Shown piece after piece: positions 44,802 through 53,130 of a stretch of 64,000 nucleotides of DNA; the stretch's first letter is position 1, and the number at the start of each line of letters is the position of its first letter. The notes beneath the pieces are model-generated. The model was not told the DNA's origin. It was given only the letters and a program-made list of their open reading frames with translations, and ran no database searches. A program made the translations under genes and the position numbers. This DNA comes from Pseudomonadales bacterium (GTDB lineage: Bacteria > Pseudomonadota > Gammaproteobacteria > Pseudomonadales > Ketobacteraceae). Location: positions 29,559-93,558 of the forward strand of contig NZXG01000031.1 of assembly GCA_002701845.1 (NCBI GenBank), read 5' to 3'.

Positions 44802-45405
44802 ACCGGAGCCGGCGCAAAAGCAGGGAGGCAGCGGCCCCCGGCTCAGTTATTCCGACCTCAGCCGCACCGTGTCCCATGCCCTGCGCCACGAACCCTGGCT
44901 TTACGAACTGGAACCGGATGCCGAGGGCTGGGTGCCGGTGGCCATGTTGCTGGAGTCGTTGCGCCCGTTGCGGCCGGAATGGGCGCAACTGACGCCGGAC
45001 CATCTGCGGACCATGATCAAACGCGCCGGCAAACAGCGCCACGAACTGCAGGAAGAACGCATCCGCGCCTGCTACGGCCACACTCTGCCGGGCAGGCTCA
45101 GTTATGCGCCGGTCACCCCGCCGGCGGTGCTCTATCACGGCACCGCGCCGGCGGCCCTGACCCGGATCCGCCAACAGGGCCTGCAACCCATGCTGCGGCA
45201 GTATGTCCACAGCAGCCCCGACCCGCAGCGGGCCCACCAGGTGGGGGCCCGCAAGGCCCCGCAACCGGTGGTGCTGACCATCGATGCCGGTGCCGCCAGC
45301 GCCGCCGGAGTGGGCTTTTACCGGGGCAACGATCAGGTGTGGCTGAGCGATCCCATTCCGGTGGCTTATATCCGTGTTCCCGAGCCACCGCCAGGCGAAG
45401 CCTGA
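44785..45405 (+). CDS. kptA: RNA 2'-phosphotransferase of the KptA/Tpt1 family
   Basis: A 206-residue protein of the family that removes 2'-phosphate from RNA in an NAD+-dependent reaction. Seen motifs: SHALRHEP (Arg34-His35), G-W-V-P-V, GKQRHEL (Arg85), RACYGHT (Gly98-His99, where most members have RAxQGHS), LYHGT (116-120), GLQPMLRQYVHSS, VGARK (Arg156) and VWLSDPIPVAYI. All four expected catalytic positions appear present; the Gln before Gly-His is replaced by Tyr. The TTG start at 44785 overlaps the previous gene by 17 bp, with GGGAGGAAG upstream, so it seems part of the operon. It could equally be an RNA ADP-ribosylating variant. Confidence 0.85.
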   Translation: MHRWPEPEPAQKQGGSGPRLSYSDLSRTVSHALRHEPWLYELEPDAEGWVPVAMLLESLRPLRPEWAQLTPDHLRTMIKRAGKQRHELQEERIRACYGHTLPGRLSYAPVTPPAVLYHGTAPAALTRIRQQGLQPMLRQYVHSSPDPQRAHQVGARKAPQPVVLTIDAGAASAAGVGFYRGNDQVWLSDPIPVAYIRVPEPPPGEA

Positions 45406-45987
45406 TCCATATCAAGACCGCCGCCACCCACCCGGTGAAAGCGCAATAATTCACTTCACTTACTGAGGACAAAAATGCTAGCTTAGGTGGTGAGAGCACT
45501 ACTGCGGTGTGAACAGCCTTCGGGCTCGATGACGGCTGGAACAACTAAGCATCTGCGTGTCCAGACAGTGTCCGCAAGGGGTCGGACGAGGCGTACCAAG
45601 CTGTCCCTTCCATGGGCCAGTGCCTCACGGTAAAACTCCGGCTCCCCAGGGACTTCCCGTCAACGGCATCGGCGGTAGGCCGATGGGCCTTCGAGTGCGA
45701 TTCCGGTTGCATCCCGCCAGCGTGCGCGCGACTCACCGGGTCAAGCTGTCCGCGACCGTCCACAACGTGAGGATCCACCCGAGTGTGGTTCAATGCGAAG
45801 TGGTCTCCGGTCCATAGCGACAGTGACACCCACCGAGTTGCCCGCCAGCGGCGTTGATTCAACAAAAGAATCCATTCCGGCCCATCGGCGCGCTCAGATT
45901 AGGATCCGTAGCGACCGGGGCTTCGGGTCGTGGGCGGCTTCGGTGGGAGCCCAACTGACCTTCCTGTTTGAGATTGAGGCTATTGTC
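45406..45987. other. Gene-free region between the injection-system operon and the lipase gene
   Basis: A 582-base stretch with no believable reading frame. Open frames exist on both strands but lack ribosome sites and family resemblance. About 45484-45850 looks like a structured RNA, listed separately. After it, about 45908-45955, further hairpin sequence is present (CGACC..GGGTCG; TGGGC..GCCCA), which could be the end of a transposon-derived element. Confidence 0.6.
45484..45850 (+). ncRNA. Candidate orphan HEARO/omega RNA (IscB/IsrB guide RNA scaffold)
   Basis: The stretch contains blocks that I recall from HEARO/omega RNAs of IscB/IsrB elements: GAACAACTAAGCATCTGCG (45538-45556), CTCACGGTAAAACTCCGG (45624-45641) followed by CCCAGGGACTTCCCGTCAA, and CCACAACGTGAGGATC (45760-45775) followed by CACCCGAG. 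It also folds into clear hairpins: AGCC-TTCG-GGCT at about 45515-45526, GTCCG..CGGAC at about 45570-45586, CATCGGC-GGTAG-GCCGATG at 45667-45685, and GGGTC..GACC near 45738-45757. In known elements the guide lies 5' of this scaffold and an iscB or isrB gene follows. No such gene is here: the next frame is a lipase. Ends are approximate, and identity rests on remembered motif similarity. Confidence 0.55.
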
Positions 45988-47529
45988 ATGGATTCGCTTT
46001 CTCTTTCTGATTCGTTGTCCCCCCCTGTCCCCGGATCCCCCCGTCAGCAACGGCAACCGCCATTGCAACAATTGGAACAACGTCTGCAAACTGCCGGCAG
46101 TTACAGTGACTGGCTGCAGCTGGCCCGGGAACACGATCAGCTGTCCGGCGCCGAACGCTGGCGGGAACGGGAGGAATCCCGGCTCTACGATTACGCCGAG
46201 GTGCGGGCCCGGCGCAACAAACTGCGCAATCTGCTCAATGCCGGCGCCCACCGGGAGCTGCTGTACGCCCTCAATGAAGGCATTCACGGCAATATGGCTG
46301 GCATGGGCCGCCCGCTGCTCTACGAGCGCGCCCGCTGCGGCACCAAGCAACTGATTCACAGTTATGTGGCCGCCATGGTCCAGGCCCTGGAGTTCATCCA
46401 TCAGGCCCCGGAGGCGGTGATTTCCTACGCGGAAAAGCTGGACTTTTTCCGCCGCGCCAGCCACTGCTATGGCCGCTCCGCCCTGCTGCTCAGCGGCGGC
46501 GCCGGTTTGATTTATTTCCACCACGGGGTGGTGCAGGAGCTGATGGATCAGGATCTGCTGCCCAATGTGATTTCCGGCTCCAGCGCCGGCTCCATTATCT
46601 GCGGCCAGCTGGGCAGTCAGACCGACGCCGAATTACGGGCCGGCTATTTCACCCACAAGCGTTACGTGGAGCCCACCCAGACCCATCTGCTGGACGTGGT
46701 GCGGGGCCGCATTACCGAACAGGAGGCCAAGGTGGCCCGGGAGCGGCTGCTGGACGAAGTGGTGCCCCTGGACCTCACCTTTCAGGAAGCCTTCGAGCAC
46801 ACCGGCCGCTACATTAATATTTCCATTTCCCCCATGGAAAAACATCAGACCTCCCGCCTGATGAACGCCATTACCTCCCCCAATGTGTTTATCCGCTCGG
46901 CGGTGTCCGCGTCCTCCAGCATTCCCGGGCTGATGGCGCCGGAGCGGTTGTTCGCCAAGGGCTTTGACGGCAAGCCCCGGCCCTACCTGGCCAGCCGCCG
47001 CTGGGTGGACGGCTCCGTGGCCGGGGACCTGCCCGCCAAGCGATTAATGCGCCTGTATGGGGTCAATCACTTTATTGTCAGCCAGATCAACCCCCTGGTG
47101 GTGCCGTTCCTGCGGGATGGCAAAGCCCGCCGCAGTCAGGGCTATCGCGGCGCCCTCAACGAGGCCCTGGTGAAGCTGCTGCGGGAAACCCTGGTGAAAT
47201 CCGAGCGGCTACTGGATCAGCGGGGTGAACTGGGCAACCGGGCGGCGGCCCAGCTGGCCTATATCATCCGCATGCTGGATCAGGATTATCTGGGGGATAT
47301 CAATATTCTGCTGGATAAAGCCGATATTCACTGGCGCCATATCTTCTTCGATTACCGGCCGGGGGAAACCGATCATCTGGTGCAACTGGGACGTCGGGCC
47401 ACCTGGTCCAACATCCCCCGCATCAAGAATGCCGCCCTGGTCTCCAAGGCGCTGGACCGGATTCTGGAGGACCTGAATCAAACCGGGTTGCAGGATCAGG
47501 CCGGCCATATTCATCATCTTTACACCTGA
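45988..47529 (+). CDS. DUF3336-patatin family lipase/acylhydrolase
   Basis: A 513-residue protein with a DUF3336 N-terminal domain (about residues 25-160, with YSDWLQLAREHDQLSGAERW and RLYDYAEVRARRNKLRNLL) and a patatin domain. The oxyanion motif is LLLSGGAGLIYFHHGV, the nucleophile elbow GSSAGS has Ser199, and the catalytic Asp341 is in WVDGSVAGDLP, giving a complete Ser-Asp dyad. This architecture is that of yeast Tgl3/4/5-type triacylglycerol lipases and bacterial storage-lipid hydrolases. I chose ATG 45988 because the conserved region starts soon after; a longer frame would run into the structured RNA. No signal peptide, so it is probably cytosolic or lipid-droplet bound. Confidence 0.9.
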   Translation: MDSLSLSDSLSPPVPGSPRQQRQPPLQQLEQRLQTAGSYSDWLQLAREHDQLSGAERWREREESRLYDYAEVRARRNKLRNLLNAGAHRELLYALNEGIHGNMAGMGRPLLYERARCGTKQLIHSYVAAMVQALEFIHQAPEAVISYAEKLDFFRRASHCYGRSALLLSGGAGLIYFHHGVVQELMDQDLLPNVISGSSAGSIICGQLGSQTDAELRAGYFTHKRYVEPTQTHLLDVVRGRITEQEAKVARERLLDEVVPLDLTFQEAFEHTGRYINISISPMEKHQTSRLMNAITSPNVFIRSAVSASSSIPGLMAPERLFAKGFDGKPRPYLASRRWVDGSVAGDLPAKRLMRLYGVNHFIVSQINPLVVPFLRDGKARRSQGYRGALNEALVKLLRETLVKSERLLDQRGELGNRAAAQLAYIIRMLDQDYLGDINILLDKADIHWRHIFFDYRPGETDHLVQLGRRATWSNIPRIKNAALVSKALDRILEDLNQTGLQDQAGHIHHLYT

Positions 47530-47545
47530 TGATTCTCCACCAGGT

Positions 47546-49153
47546 TCAGGACTTGAACTGATTGACGATGGCCTGCAGTTTGCGCACGATGCCGGCAATC
47601 TCGCCACTTTCCTCCGAAGTGCGGTGGGAACCCTCGGTGGACTGCAGGGACACCGCGCTGATGGCCTGGATATTACGATTGATCTCCGCCACCACCGCGC
47701 TTTGCTCCGAAGCGGCGGTACTGATCATGGTGTTCATCTGGCGAATGTTTTCCACCGCGGCGGCGATCTCCCGCAGGGCCTCGCCGGCCTCCCGGGATTC
47801 CGCCACGCTCTGATCCGCCTCCTGTTTGCTCACATCCATTTCCCGGGCGGCGGTTTCCGACGCCGTCACCAGTTTCTCAATGATATCTTTGATTTCGGCG
47901 GTGGATTCCTGAGTGCGGGTGGCCAGGCTGCGCACTTCATCCGCCACCACCGCAAAGCCGCGACCCTGCTCCCCGGCCCGGGCCGCCTCAATGGCGGCAT
48001 TCAGCGCCAGCAGATTGGTCTGTTCGGCAATATCGCTGATGGTCTGGGACACGTGGCCAATGCCCTGGGTATCCTGGGCCAGTTGTTTCACCACCTCGGT
48101 GGCGCCGCCCACCTGCTGCGCCAGCCGGGCGATGGCCTGGGCCACATGAGTCACCCGCTCAGTGCCGGCGTTCGCATTGTCCTGGGCCTGGGCCGCTGCC
48201 CCTTCGGCGTCCGCGGCATTGCGCGCCACTTCATCGGCGGCGCTGGACAGCTCGTTGGTGGACCGGGCCAGCTGCTCCAGCTCCCGCTGCTGCTCGTCCA
48301 CCCCCTGGCGGGTCTCCCGCGTCACCTGAGCCAGATCCTCGGCGCACTGGGTCAGACTGTCGGTGGTACTGGCCAGATCGTGGATGGCGGGCTGGAACCG
48401 GTCCAGCATCATATTGGTGGCCAGACCCACCTGGCGAAACTCGTCGTTGGCCCCCAGGGCCACCCGGGGCCGCAGATCGGCCTGTTCGCCGATGGTCTGC
48501 ATGGTGTCCTTAAGGCGGGTGAGCGGTCGCACCACCGCCCGCACGATAATGAAGTGAATGATTACCAACCCCACCAGTAACACCAGAAAGTTAATGCCTG
48601 CGTTGATCATCAGTTCCCGGTCGATGGCCGCATCCCGGGCCGCCAGGGAAAACCGGATGCGGGCGGCGCCCAGTACCGTACCTTCCGCCACCTGGTGGCA
48701 GGCCAGGCAGTTGGAACCATTGCGGTTGCTGACGGCGGGGAAGGGCTCGATCACCGTCACATGACGCTCACCCTCCAGGGTCTCCTCCACCACAATGGAT
48801 TCCCCGTCCAGGGCCCGGCGATCCAGCTCGTCCACCGGCCGTTCGCTGGGGAAGCCGGGGCCATAGGCCTGATTCACCGCCTCCCCCCGCAACATGCGTA
48901 CCTCTTCCACCCCGTCGCGGCCCAGTATTTTCTCCCGCAGCATTTCCCGCTTGGCCATGGTGCCGGTGTACATCAGCGTATTCATGGCATCGAAATAGCC
49001 ATTGAGCACGTCCTGCATCTGGCGTTCGGTCTGATGCAACAGGCGCTGTTTCTGTTGTTCGGCGGAGTACAGGGTGACGATGGCCATGATCACCACAAAG
49101 ACCAGGGCCATGGGGGCCAGGATTTTCCACTGCACGGAAATGTAATTATTCAT
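47546..49153 (-). CDS. Methyl-accepting chemotaxis protein with single c-type haem motif
   Basis: A 535-residue chemoreceptor. TM1 is about residues 11-29 and TM2 about 183-205, framing a periplasmic sensor domain of ~150 residues that contains CLACH (Cys149, Cys152, His153), a c-type haem attachment motif. That domain resembles DUF3365/Tll0287-like haem sensors. HAMP follows TM2, then a coiled signalling domain with the hairpin tip region ([20 protein letters not shown] and [15 protein letters not shown]). No CheR-binding pentapeptide at the C terminus (ends VNQFKS). It probably senses redox, gas or a haem ligand. Convergent with the lipase gene (16-bp gap). Confidence 0.93.
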   Translation of the reverse strand: MNNYISVQWKILAPMALVFVVIMAIVTLYSAEQQKQRLLHQTERQMQDVLNGYFDAMNTLMYTGTMAKREMLREKILGRDGVEEVRMLRGEAVNQAYGPGFPSERPVDELDRRALDGESIVVEETLEGERHVTVIEPFPAVSNRNGSNCLACHQVAEGTVLGAARIRFSLAARDAAIDRELMINAGINFLVLLVGLVIIHFIIVRAVVRPLTRLKDTMQTIGEQADLRPRVALGANDEFRQVGLATNMMLDRFQPAIHDLASTTDSLTQCAEDLAQVTRETRQGVDEQQRELEQLARSTNELSSAADEVARNAADAEGAAAQAQDNANAGTERVTHVAQAIARLAQQVGGATEVVKQLAQDTQGIGHVSQTISDIAEQTNLLALNAAIEAARAGEQGRGFAVVADEVRSLATRTQESTAEIKDIIEKLVTASETAAREMDVSKQEADQSVAESREAGEALREIAAAVENIRQMNTMISTAASEQSAVVAEINRNIQAISAVSLQSTEGSHRTSEESGEIAGIVRKLQAIVNQFKS

Positions 49154-49421
49154 GGGAGTGCTGCTGTTTCGACTGCTTACCTTAGCCTAGTCAAAGGTTT
49201 AGGGTCTTGCCATCAAAAGCCTTGATTGCGCATCACGGAAATGTTCCCCCAGCCGTGGGCGCCCCGCCAGGTTCCGCCTGACCACCCCCGGGGCTGTTCC
49301 CAGTGGCGATGGCCCTGGGGGGCTCTGAACGGTGAAAATTCACAGAACCGTTGTGGCTGAATACCTGGGTCAGGCGACGTTGAGATAGTAGGCTGGAAGA
49401 AACTGTCGCCGGAGTATCGTC

Positions 49422-49793
49422 ATGAACCGTTACACCATCAGTTTCCTATTTTGCCTGCTGTTCTCTGCGGGGGTCAGTGCCCAGGCTTCTGACGTGGCCA
49501 TCAACGGCGTTATCCTGAGCCAGAAAGAACTGGCCCAGCTGGAAAAGCAGCTACGCACGGAGATACTGCCAGGCCGTTATCTGGTGAACGTCAACAATGG
49601 CTGCTGGATGAATCTGGACAGTGGCGCCCAGGGCTGCGTACCGTCGGGACAGGGCGGCACCTACGTGGGCCGGGGCGGCAGTGGCGAATGGAACCGCAAC
49701 GGCGACTGGAGCTATCGCAGCAACCCCGCCGGCATGGGGGTGGGCGGCACCGGCGATGGCTGTATCTACGCCGGTGACTGGTCCAATTGCTGA
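49422..49793 (+). CDS. Small secreted protein, Cys/Gly-rich
   Basis: A 123-residue protein with a typical signal peptide (about residues 1-22, cleaved after S-A-Q-A). The mature part has GRYLVNVNNGCWMNLDSGAQ followed by GC, then Gly/Asn/Trp-rich sequence with SGEWNRNGDWSYRSNPAG and a final GCIYAGDWSNC. The Cys pairs probably form disulphides in the periplasm or outside. Similar small secreted proteins with a GCWMNLDTGAQGC-like core exist in gammaproteobacteria; function unknown. Confidence 0.75.
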   Translation: MNRYTISFLFCLLFSAGVSAQASDVAINGVILSQKELAQLEKQLRTEILPGRYLVNVNNGCWMNLDSGAQGCVPSGQGGTYVGRGGSGEWNRNGDWSYRSNPAGMGVGGTGDGCIYAGDWSNC

Positions 49794-49871
49794 TCCAATT
49801 GTTGATTAATCGCGGCCACTGAATTCTGCCCGGGCTGCCAATGGCCCGGCGGCTCAGGGATTTTTGGCCGA

Positions 49872-50615
49872 TCAGGCAGCCTTGCGGCTTGCCTGCTCCA
49901 GACGGGCCTCATAATTGGGATCAGCGAGCCGGTCTGGCTCATACTCGATACCGGCTTTGATCTGATCTTCAGTGCGATCAATTTTCACCAGCTGTTGCGG
50001 CCAGCTGAGTTCGGCCACTGCCTGTCGCGGCACCACAATACGCTTACCGCCAGGCAACCAGTTGCGGGTGTTGATCACCAGATACTGGATCTGCCAGCTC
50101 ACATCATCCACCAGAATGTCATCCACGTGGCCCAGATTGTCATCCAGGGCGCGGATGCTGTAGCCATCGATCTCGCTGGCGGAGCGCAGATGGTATTCCC
50201 GCTCTTCGGTTCTACCTTCCTGTTCGTCCAGCGCCTGAGTGTCCACCAGCGGTCCCGGGTGGGGGTGGGTACCCCACAGGCCGTTGCCCATCCAATAGAA
50301 GCCATAACCGTAGTACTGAAACAACCGCAATTCGTACTCCCGGGATATGGGGCGGTTCTCCTCCAGGGGCGGGCTGTCCTTGATCTGATCCACATTGAGC
50401 TTCACCGGAATGGCCTTTTCCTCTTCATGGGGAATCCCCAGCGAAATGGGGCTGATCAAGACGTTGCGTCCCCCGGGCAGCCAGCGATGGGTATCCGCCA
50501 CCATGTAGCGCACCACCCAGTCGCGGTCATCAAACAGAAAATCCTTGCACCGACCCAAACGGTCATCCTTTGCATCCAGGTGGTAGCCCAACAGTGTTTC
50601 CATACTTCGTAACAT
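49872..50615 (-). CDS. Protein with two PRC-barrel domains
   Basis: A 247-residue protein with two PRC-barrel repeats. The first (about 5-75) has LLGYHLDAKDDRLGRCKDFL and WVVRYMVADT followed by W-L-P-G-G-R. The second (about 140-215) has IDGYSIRALDDNLGHVDDIL and WQIQYLVINT followed by W-L-P-G-G-K. PRC barrels bind or modulate membrane and electron-transfer or ribosome-maturation partners; this soluble two-domain type is usually linked to stress response. A strong AGGAGG lies 9 bp before the ATG at 50615. Confidence 0.9.
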   Translation of the reverse strand: MLRSMETLLGYHLDAKDDRLGRCKDFLFDDRDWVVRYMVADTHRWLPGGRNVLISPISLGIPHEEEKAIPVKLNVDQIKDSPPLEENRPISREYELRLFQYYGYGFYWMGNGLWGTHPHPGPLVDTQALDEQEGRTEEREYHLRSASEIDGYSIRALDDNLGHVDDILVDDVSWQIQYLVINTRNWLPGGKRIVVPRQAVAELSWPQQLVKIDRTEDQIKAGIEYEPDRLADPNYEARLEQASRKAA

Positions 50616-50911
50616 GATTTTGTGCCTCCTATTAAGTTTGATGCCGTCAGGCTGAAGAGTTCCCCACAGCGGATTCAGTGGCTGTGTTCATTCGGATTTT
50701 TACGGGATTTTTGTATTATTCGGGCATCCGCCACATTGCAGTTTTATGCAGAGTTTGTTTTGCTGACCGTTAACCATAATGTCCGGCCTCCAATCGTACT
50801 TAAACAACCCTTGGTCACCGATAGCGCAAGGATTGCAACAGTAGGATCAGGATATCGGCATTCAATAATGCCTGAACGAGCCAGGCTGCGAGCGGAAGGA
50901 ATACTGCAATA

Positions 50912-52144
50912 ATGAATCCGACATCATTTATGGAAACCTGGCACCAGGCTGCCGTCACCACCCTGGGCCTGTTCTGGATGGCGTTCTGGGCTTTTGGTCT
51001 GGGTTATATGATCAGCAGTATGATCCAGGTATTTGTCACCCAGGAACGCATGCAGCGCACCATGGGTCACGCCGGTGCCAAAAGCGTGGGGCTGGCGACG
51101 TTTTTCGGGTTTATCTCCAGCTCCTGTTCCTTTGCCGCCCTCTCCACCACCCGCGCCCTGTTTGCCAAAAAGGCCGGTATTATCCCGTCACTGGCGTTCC
51201 TGCTGGCGTCCACCAACCTGGTGATCGAACTGGGTATTGTGATCGCGGTGTTCCTGAGCTGGCAATTCGTGGTGGGGGAATATGTCGGTGGCCTGCTGCT
51301 GATTCTGTTCACCTGGATTCTGGTGAAAATTACCAACCCTAAAAAACTGATCGAAAAGGCGCGGGAGAACGCTCAATCCAAACAGCAGGACTCAGACGAC
51401 GACGATCCGCCGGACTGGAAACAACTGATTCGCTCCGCCCAGGGCTGGCGCCAGGTGGCCCAGCAGTACGCCATGGAATGGCAGATGGTGTGGAAGGACG
51501 TCACCATCGGTTTTACCGTGGCAGGCATCATTGCCGCTTTTGTTCCCAAAGAATTTTTCCAGGCATTGTTTATTGGCTCGGGCAGCGAAGATCCCCTGTT
51601 CTGGGAGGTCCTTGCGCAGACCCTGATCGGACCATTGGCCGCTTTTTTCACCTTTATCGGTTCCATGGGGAATATCCCATTGGCGGCGGTGTTGTTTGGC
51701 AATGGGGTCAGCTTTGCCGGCGTCATGGCATTTATTTTCAGCGATCTGGTGGTACTGCCGGTGCTGCGCATCAACGCCAGTTACTACGGCTGGAAAATGG
51801 CGCTGTATATTCTGCTGGTGATGCTGGCGGCCATCGTGGGCAGCGCCATTCTGATGCACTACGGGTTTGCTCTGGCCGGTATGCTGCCCAGCAACGAAGG
51901 GGTGCAACAGGTCAGTGATCGTGAGTTCTTCAAAGTGGACTACACTCTGTTTCTGAATCTGATATTCATTGCCATCAGCGCCGGCTTTCTCTACTGGCAG
52001 GCGCGCAAAAGCGGTGGCGGCCACGAGCACCACCATCATGACCACTCCGGTTCCAGTCTGTCGGATAAAGTCTTATTCGGTCTGGCTATCGTCGCCGGCA
52101 TCTGGCTGGCCGGGGGTCTGTTGCTGGGTTGGATCAGCGGATAA
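50912..52144 (+). CDS. Permease of the ArsP_1/UPF0718 (YraQ-like) family
   Basis: A 410-residue integral membrane protein with about eight predicted membrane segments. Family features are GFISSSCSFAALSTTRALFA (Cys72), LAFLLASTNLVIELGIVIA, and in the second half AAFFTFIGSMGNIPLAAVLF and MAFIFSDLVVLPVLRI. A charged cytoplasmic loop (QSKQQDSDDDDPPDW) separates the two halves and a His-rich segment HEHHHHDH lies near the C terminus, suggesting metal binding. Homologues export organoarsenicals or are linked to metal stress; substrate unknown here. GGAAGG precedes the ATG. Confidence 0.85.
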   Translation: MNPTSFMETWHQAAVTTLGLFWMAFWAFGLGYMISSMIQVFVTQERMQRTMGHAGAKSVGLATFFGFISSSCSFAALSTTRALFAKKAGIIPSLAFLLASTNLVIELGIVIAVFLSWQFVVGEYVGGLLLILFTWILVKITNPKKLIEKARENAQSKQQDSDDDDPPDWKQLIRSAQGWRQVAQQYAMEWQMVWKDVTIGFTVAGIIAAFVPKEFFQALFIGSGSEDPLFWEVLAQTLIGPLAAFFTFIGSMGNIPLAAVLFGNGVSFAGVMAFIFSDLVVLPVLRINASYYGWKMALYILLVMLAAIVGSAILMHYGFALAGMLPSNEGVQQVSDREFFKVDYTLFLNLIFIAISAGFLYWQARKSGGGHEHHHHDHSGSSLSDKVLFGLAIVAGIWLAGGLLLGWISG

Positions 52145-52209
52145 AAGAAACCCCTTGTTGTGAGGATTACAGAAGCATAAAGGTAATGACCCTGTGCGCC
52201 GATTGACAA

Positions 52210-53130
52210 CTACGGGGAAGAAGCTGCCAATAATCGCGTCAGCACCTCATCATACAGCGAGATCAAATCCGTTACGCTGTGATCCCCACCCACGGTAAAG
52301 GGTAAGCTCACCACCGGAATATCCGCCCGATCGCTTAGCCATCGCGCTGCTTTTTCGTCTTGATAATTGGCGATAAGAATCATTTTCGCTGGGCTATGTT
52401 TCGATGCCTTCAGCAGTCTTGCCAGATGCGCACCCGTGGGGGGAATGCCCGGTTTGGGCTCCAGATCCGCAACCGCCTCAATCTTTAACCAGTTCAACAG
52501 ATAGCTCCAGTTTTTGTGGTAGACGAAGACTTTGACTCCGTTCAGTGGTTCAGCTTTAGCCTCCCAGGTTTTAATCGCCGAGCGGAAGCGAATGACGAAC
52601 TCCCTGTAGCGCTGCCGATAATGGGTGTCATTGCCGGGATCCACCGTTTGCAGCCGTTGGTGAAAGGCTTCCGCGATGGTCAACAGACGATACGGGTCCC
52701 AATGTACGTGAGGGTTTCCATCGGCATGAACATCACCCTGGCTACGATCAACGCTGGCGGGCTTTTCAATCAGCGCCACCTGATCCGCTGCCAGAAAATA
52801 CCCGGGTTGGTTGGGCTGGATTTTTGAGTTGGTGGATTTCAATAGCAGGATCGGCAACCAGCCCACTTCCAGTTCGGCGCCGGTACAGAACAGCATATCC
52901 GCATTCCGAGCCTTGACGATCAAAGAAGGTCGCGCCTCAATATGGTGTGGATCCTGAAACGCCGTGGTAACAGACTCGACAGAGACTTTGTCGCCCCCCA
53001 GCGACTTCGCCAGGGAAGCCCATTCCGGTTCACAGGCCATAATATCAACTTTAGCTGTGACGTTACCAACAGCCAGCCAGGCCATGCAGAACAACATTGC
53101 AGGTAGTCTGTTAAAATTCATGGGCGCCAT
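52210..53130 (-). CDS. Zinc-type ABC transporter substrate-binding protein (ZnuA/AztC-like)
   Basis: A 306-residue cluster-9 metal-binding protein. A signal peptide ends about residue 26 (VGNVTA|KVDI). Metal-ligand regions are DPHHIEARPSLI, GNPHVHWDPYR preceded by a His-containing loop, and ADLEPKPGIPPTGAHLARLL; the C terminus has the usual DEKAARWLSDRADIPVVSLP. It should capture Zn2+ in the periplasm for an ABC importer. No permease or ATPase gene is present on either side. The 5' end overlaps the barrel gene by about 20 bp; ATG 53121 is an alternative start. Confidence 0.88.
   Translation of the reverse strand: MAPMNFNRLPAMLFCMAWLAVGNVTAKVDIMACEPEWASLAKSLGGDKVSVESVTTAFQDPHHIEARPSLIVKARNADMLFCTGAELEVGWLPILLLKSTNSKIQPNQPGYFLAADQVALIEKPASVDRSQGDVHADGNPHVHWDPYRLLTIAEAFHQRLQTVDPGNDTHYRQRYREFVIRFRSAIKTWEAKAEPLNGVKVFVYHKNWSYLLNWLKIEAVADLEPKPGIPPTGAHLARLLKASKHSPAKMILIANYQDEKAARWLSDRADIPVVSLPFTVGGDHSVTDLISLYDEVLTRLLAASSP

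Noticed and set aside
45557..45865. Overlapping open frames on both strands within the RNA-like region
   Set aside because: Arg/Pro/Ser-rich translations without start signals; the nucleotide pattern is explained better by a structured RNA.
45793..45987. N-terminal extension of the lipase from ATG 45793
   Set aside because: The extra 65 residues come from the 3' part of the RNA-like element, have no family similarity, and ATG 45988 fits the DUF3336 start better.
50622..50911. 96-residue plus-strand frame upstream of the permease gene
   Set aside because: It lies across the divergent promoter region, lacks a ribosome site and resembles nothing known.
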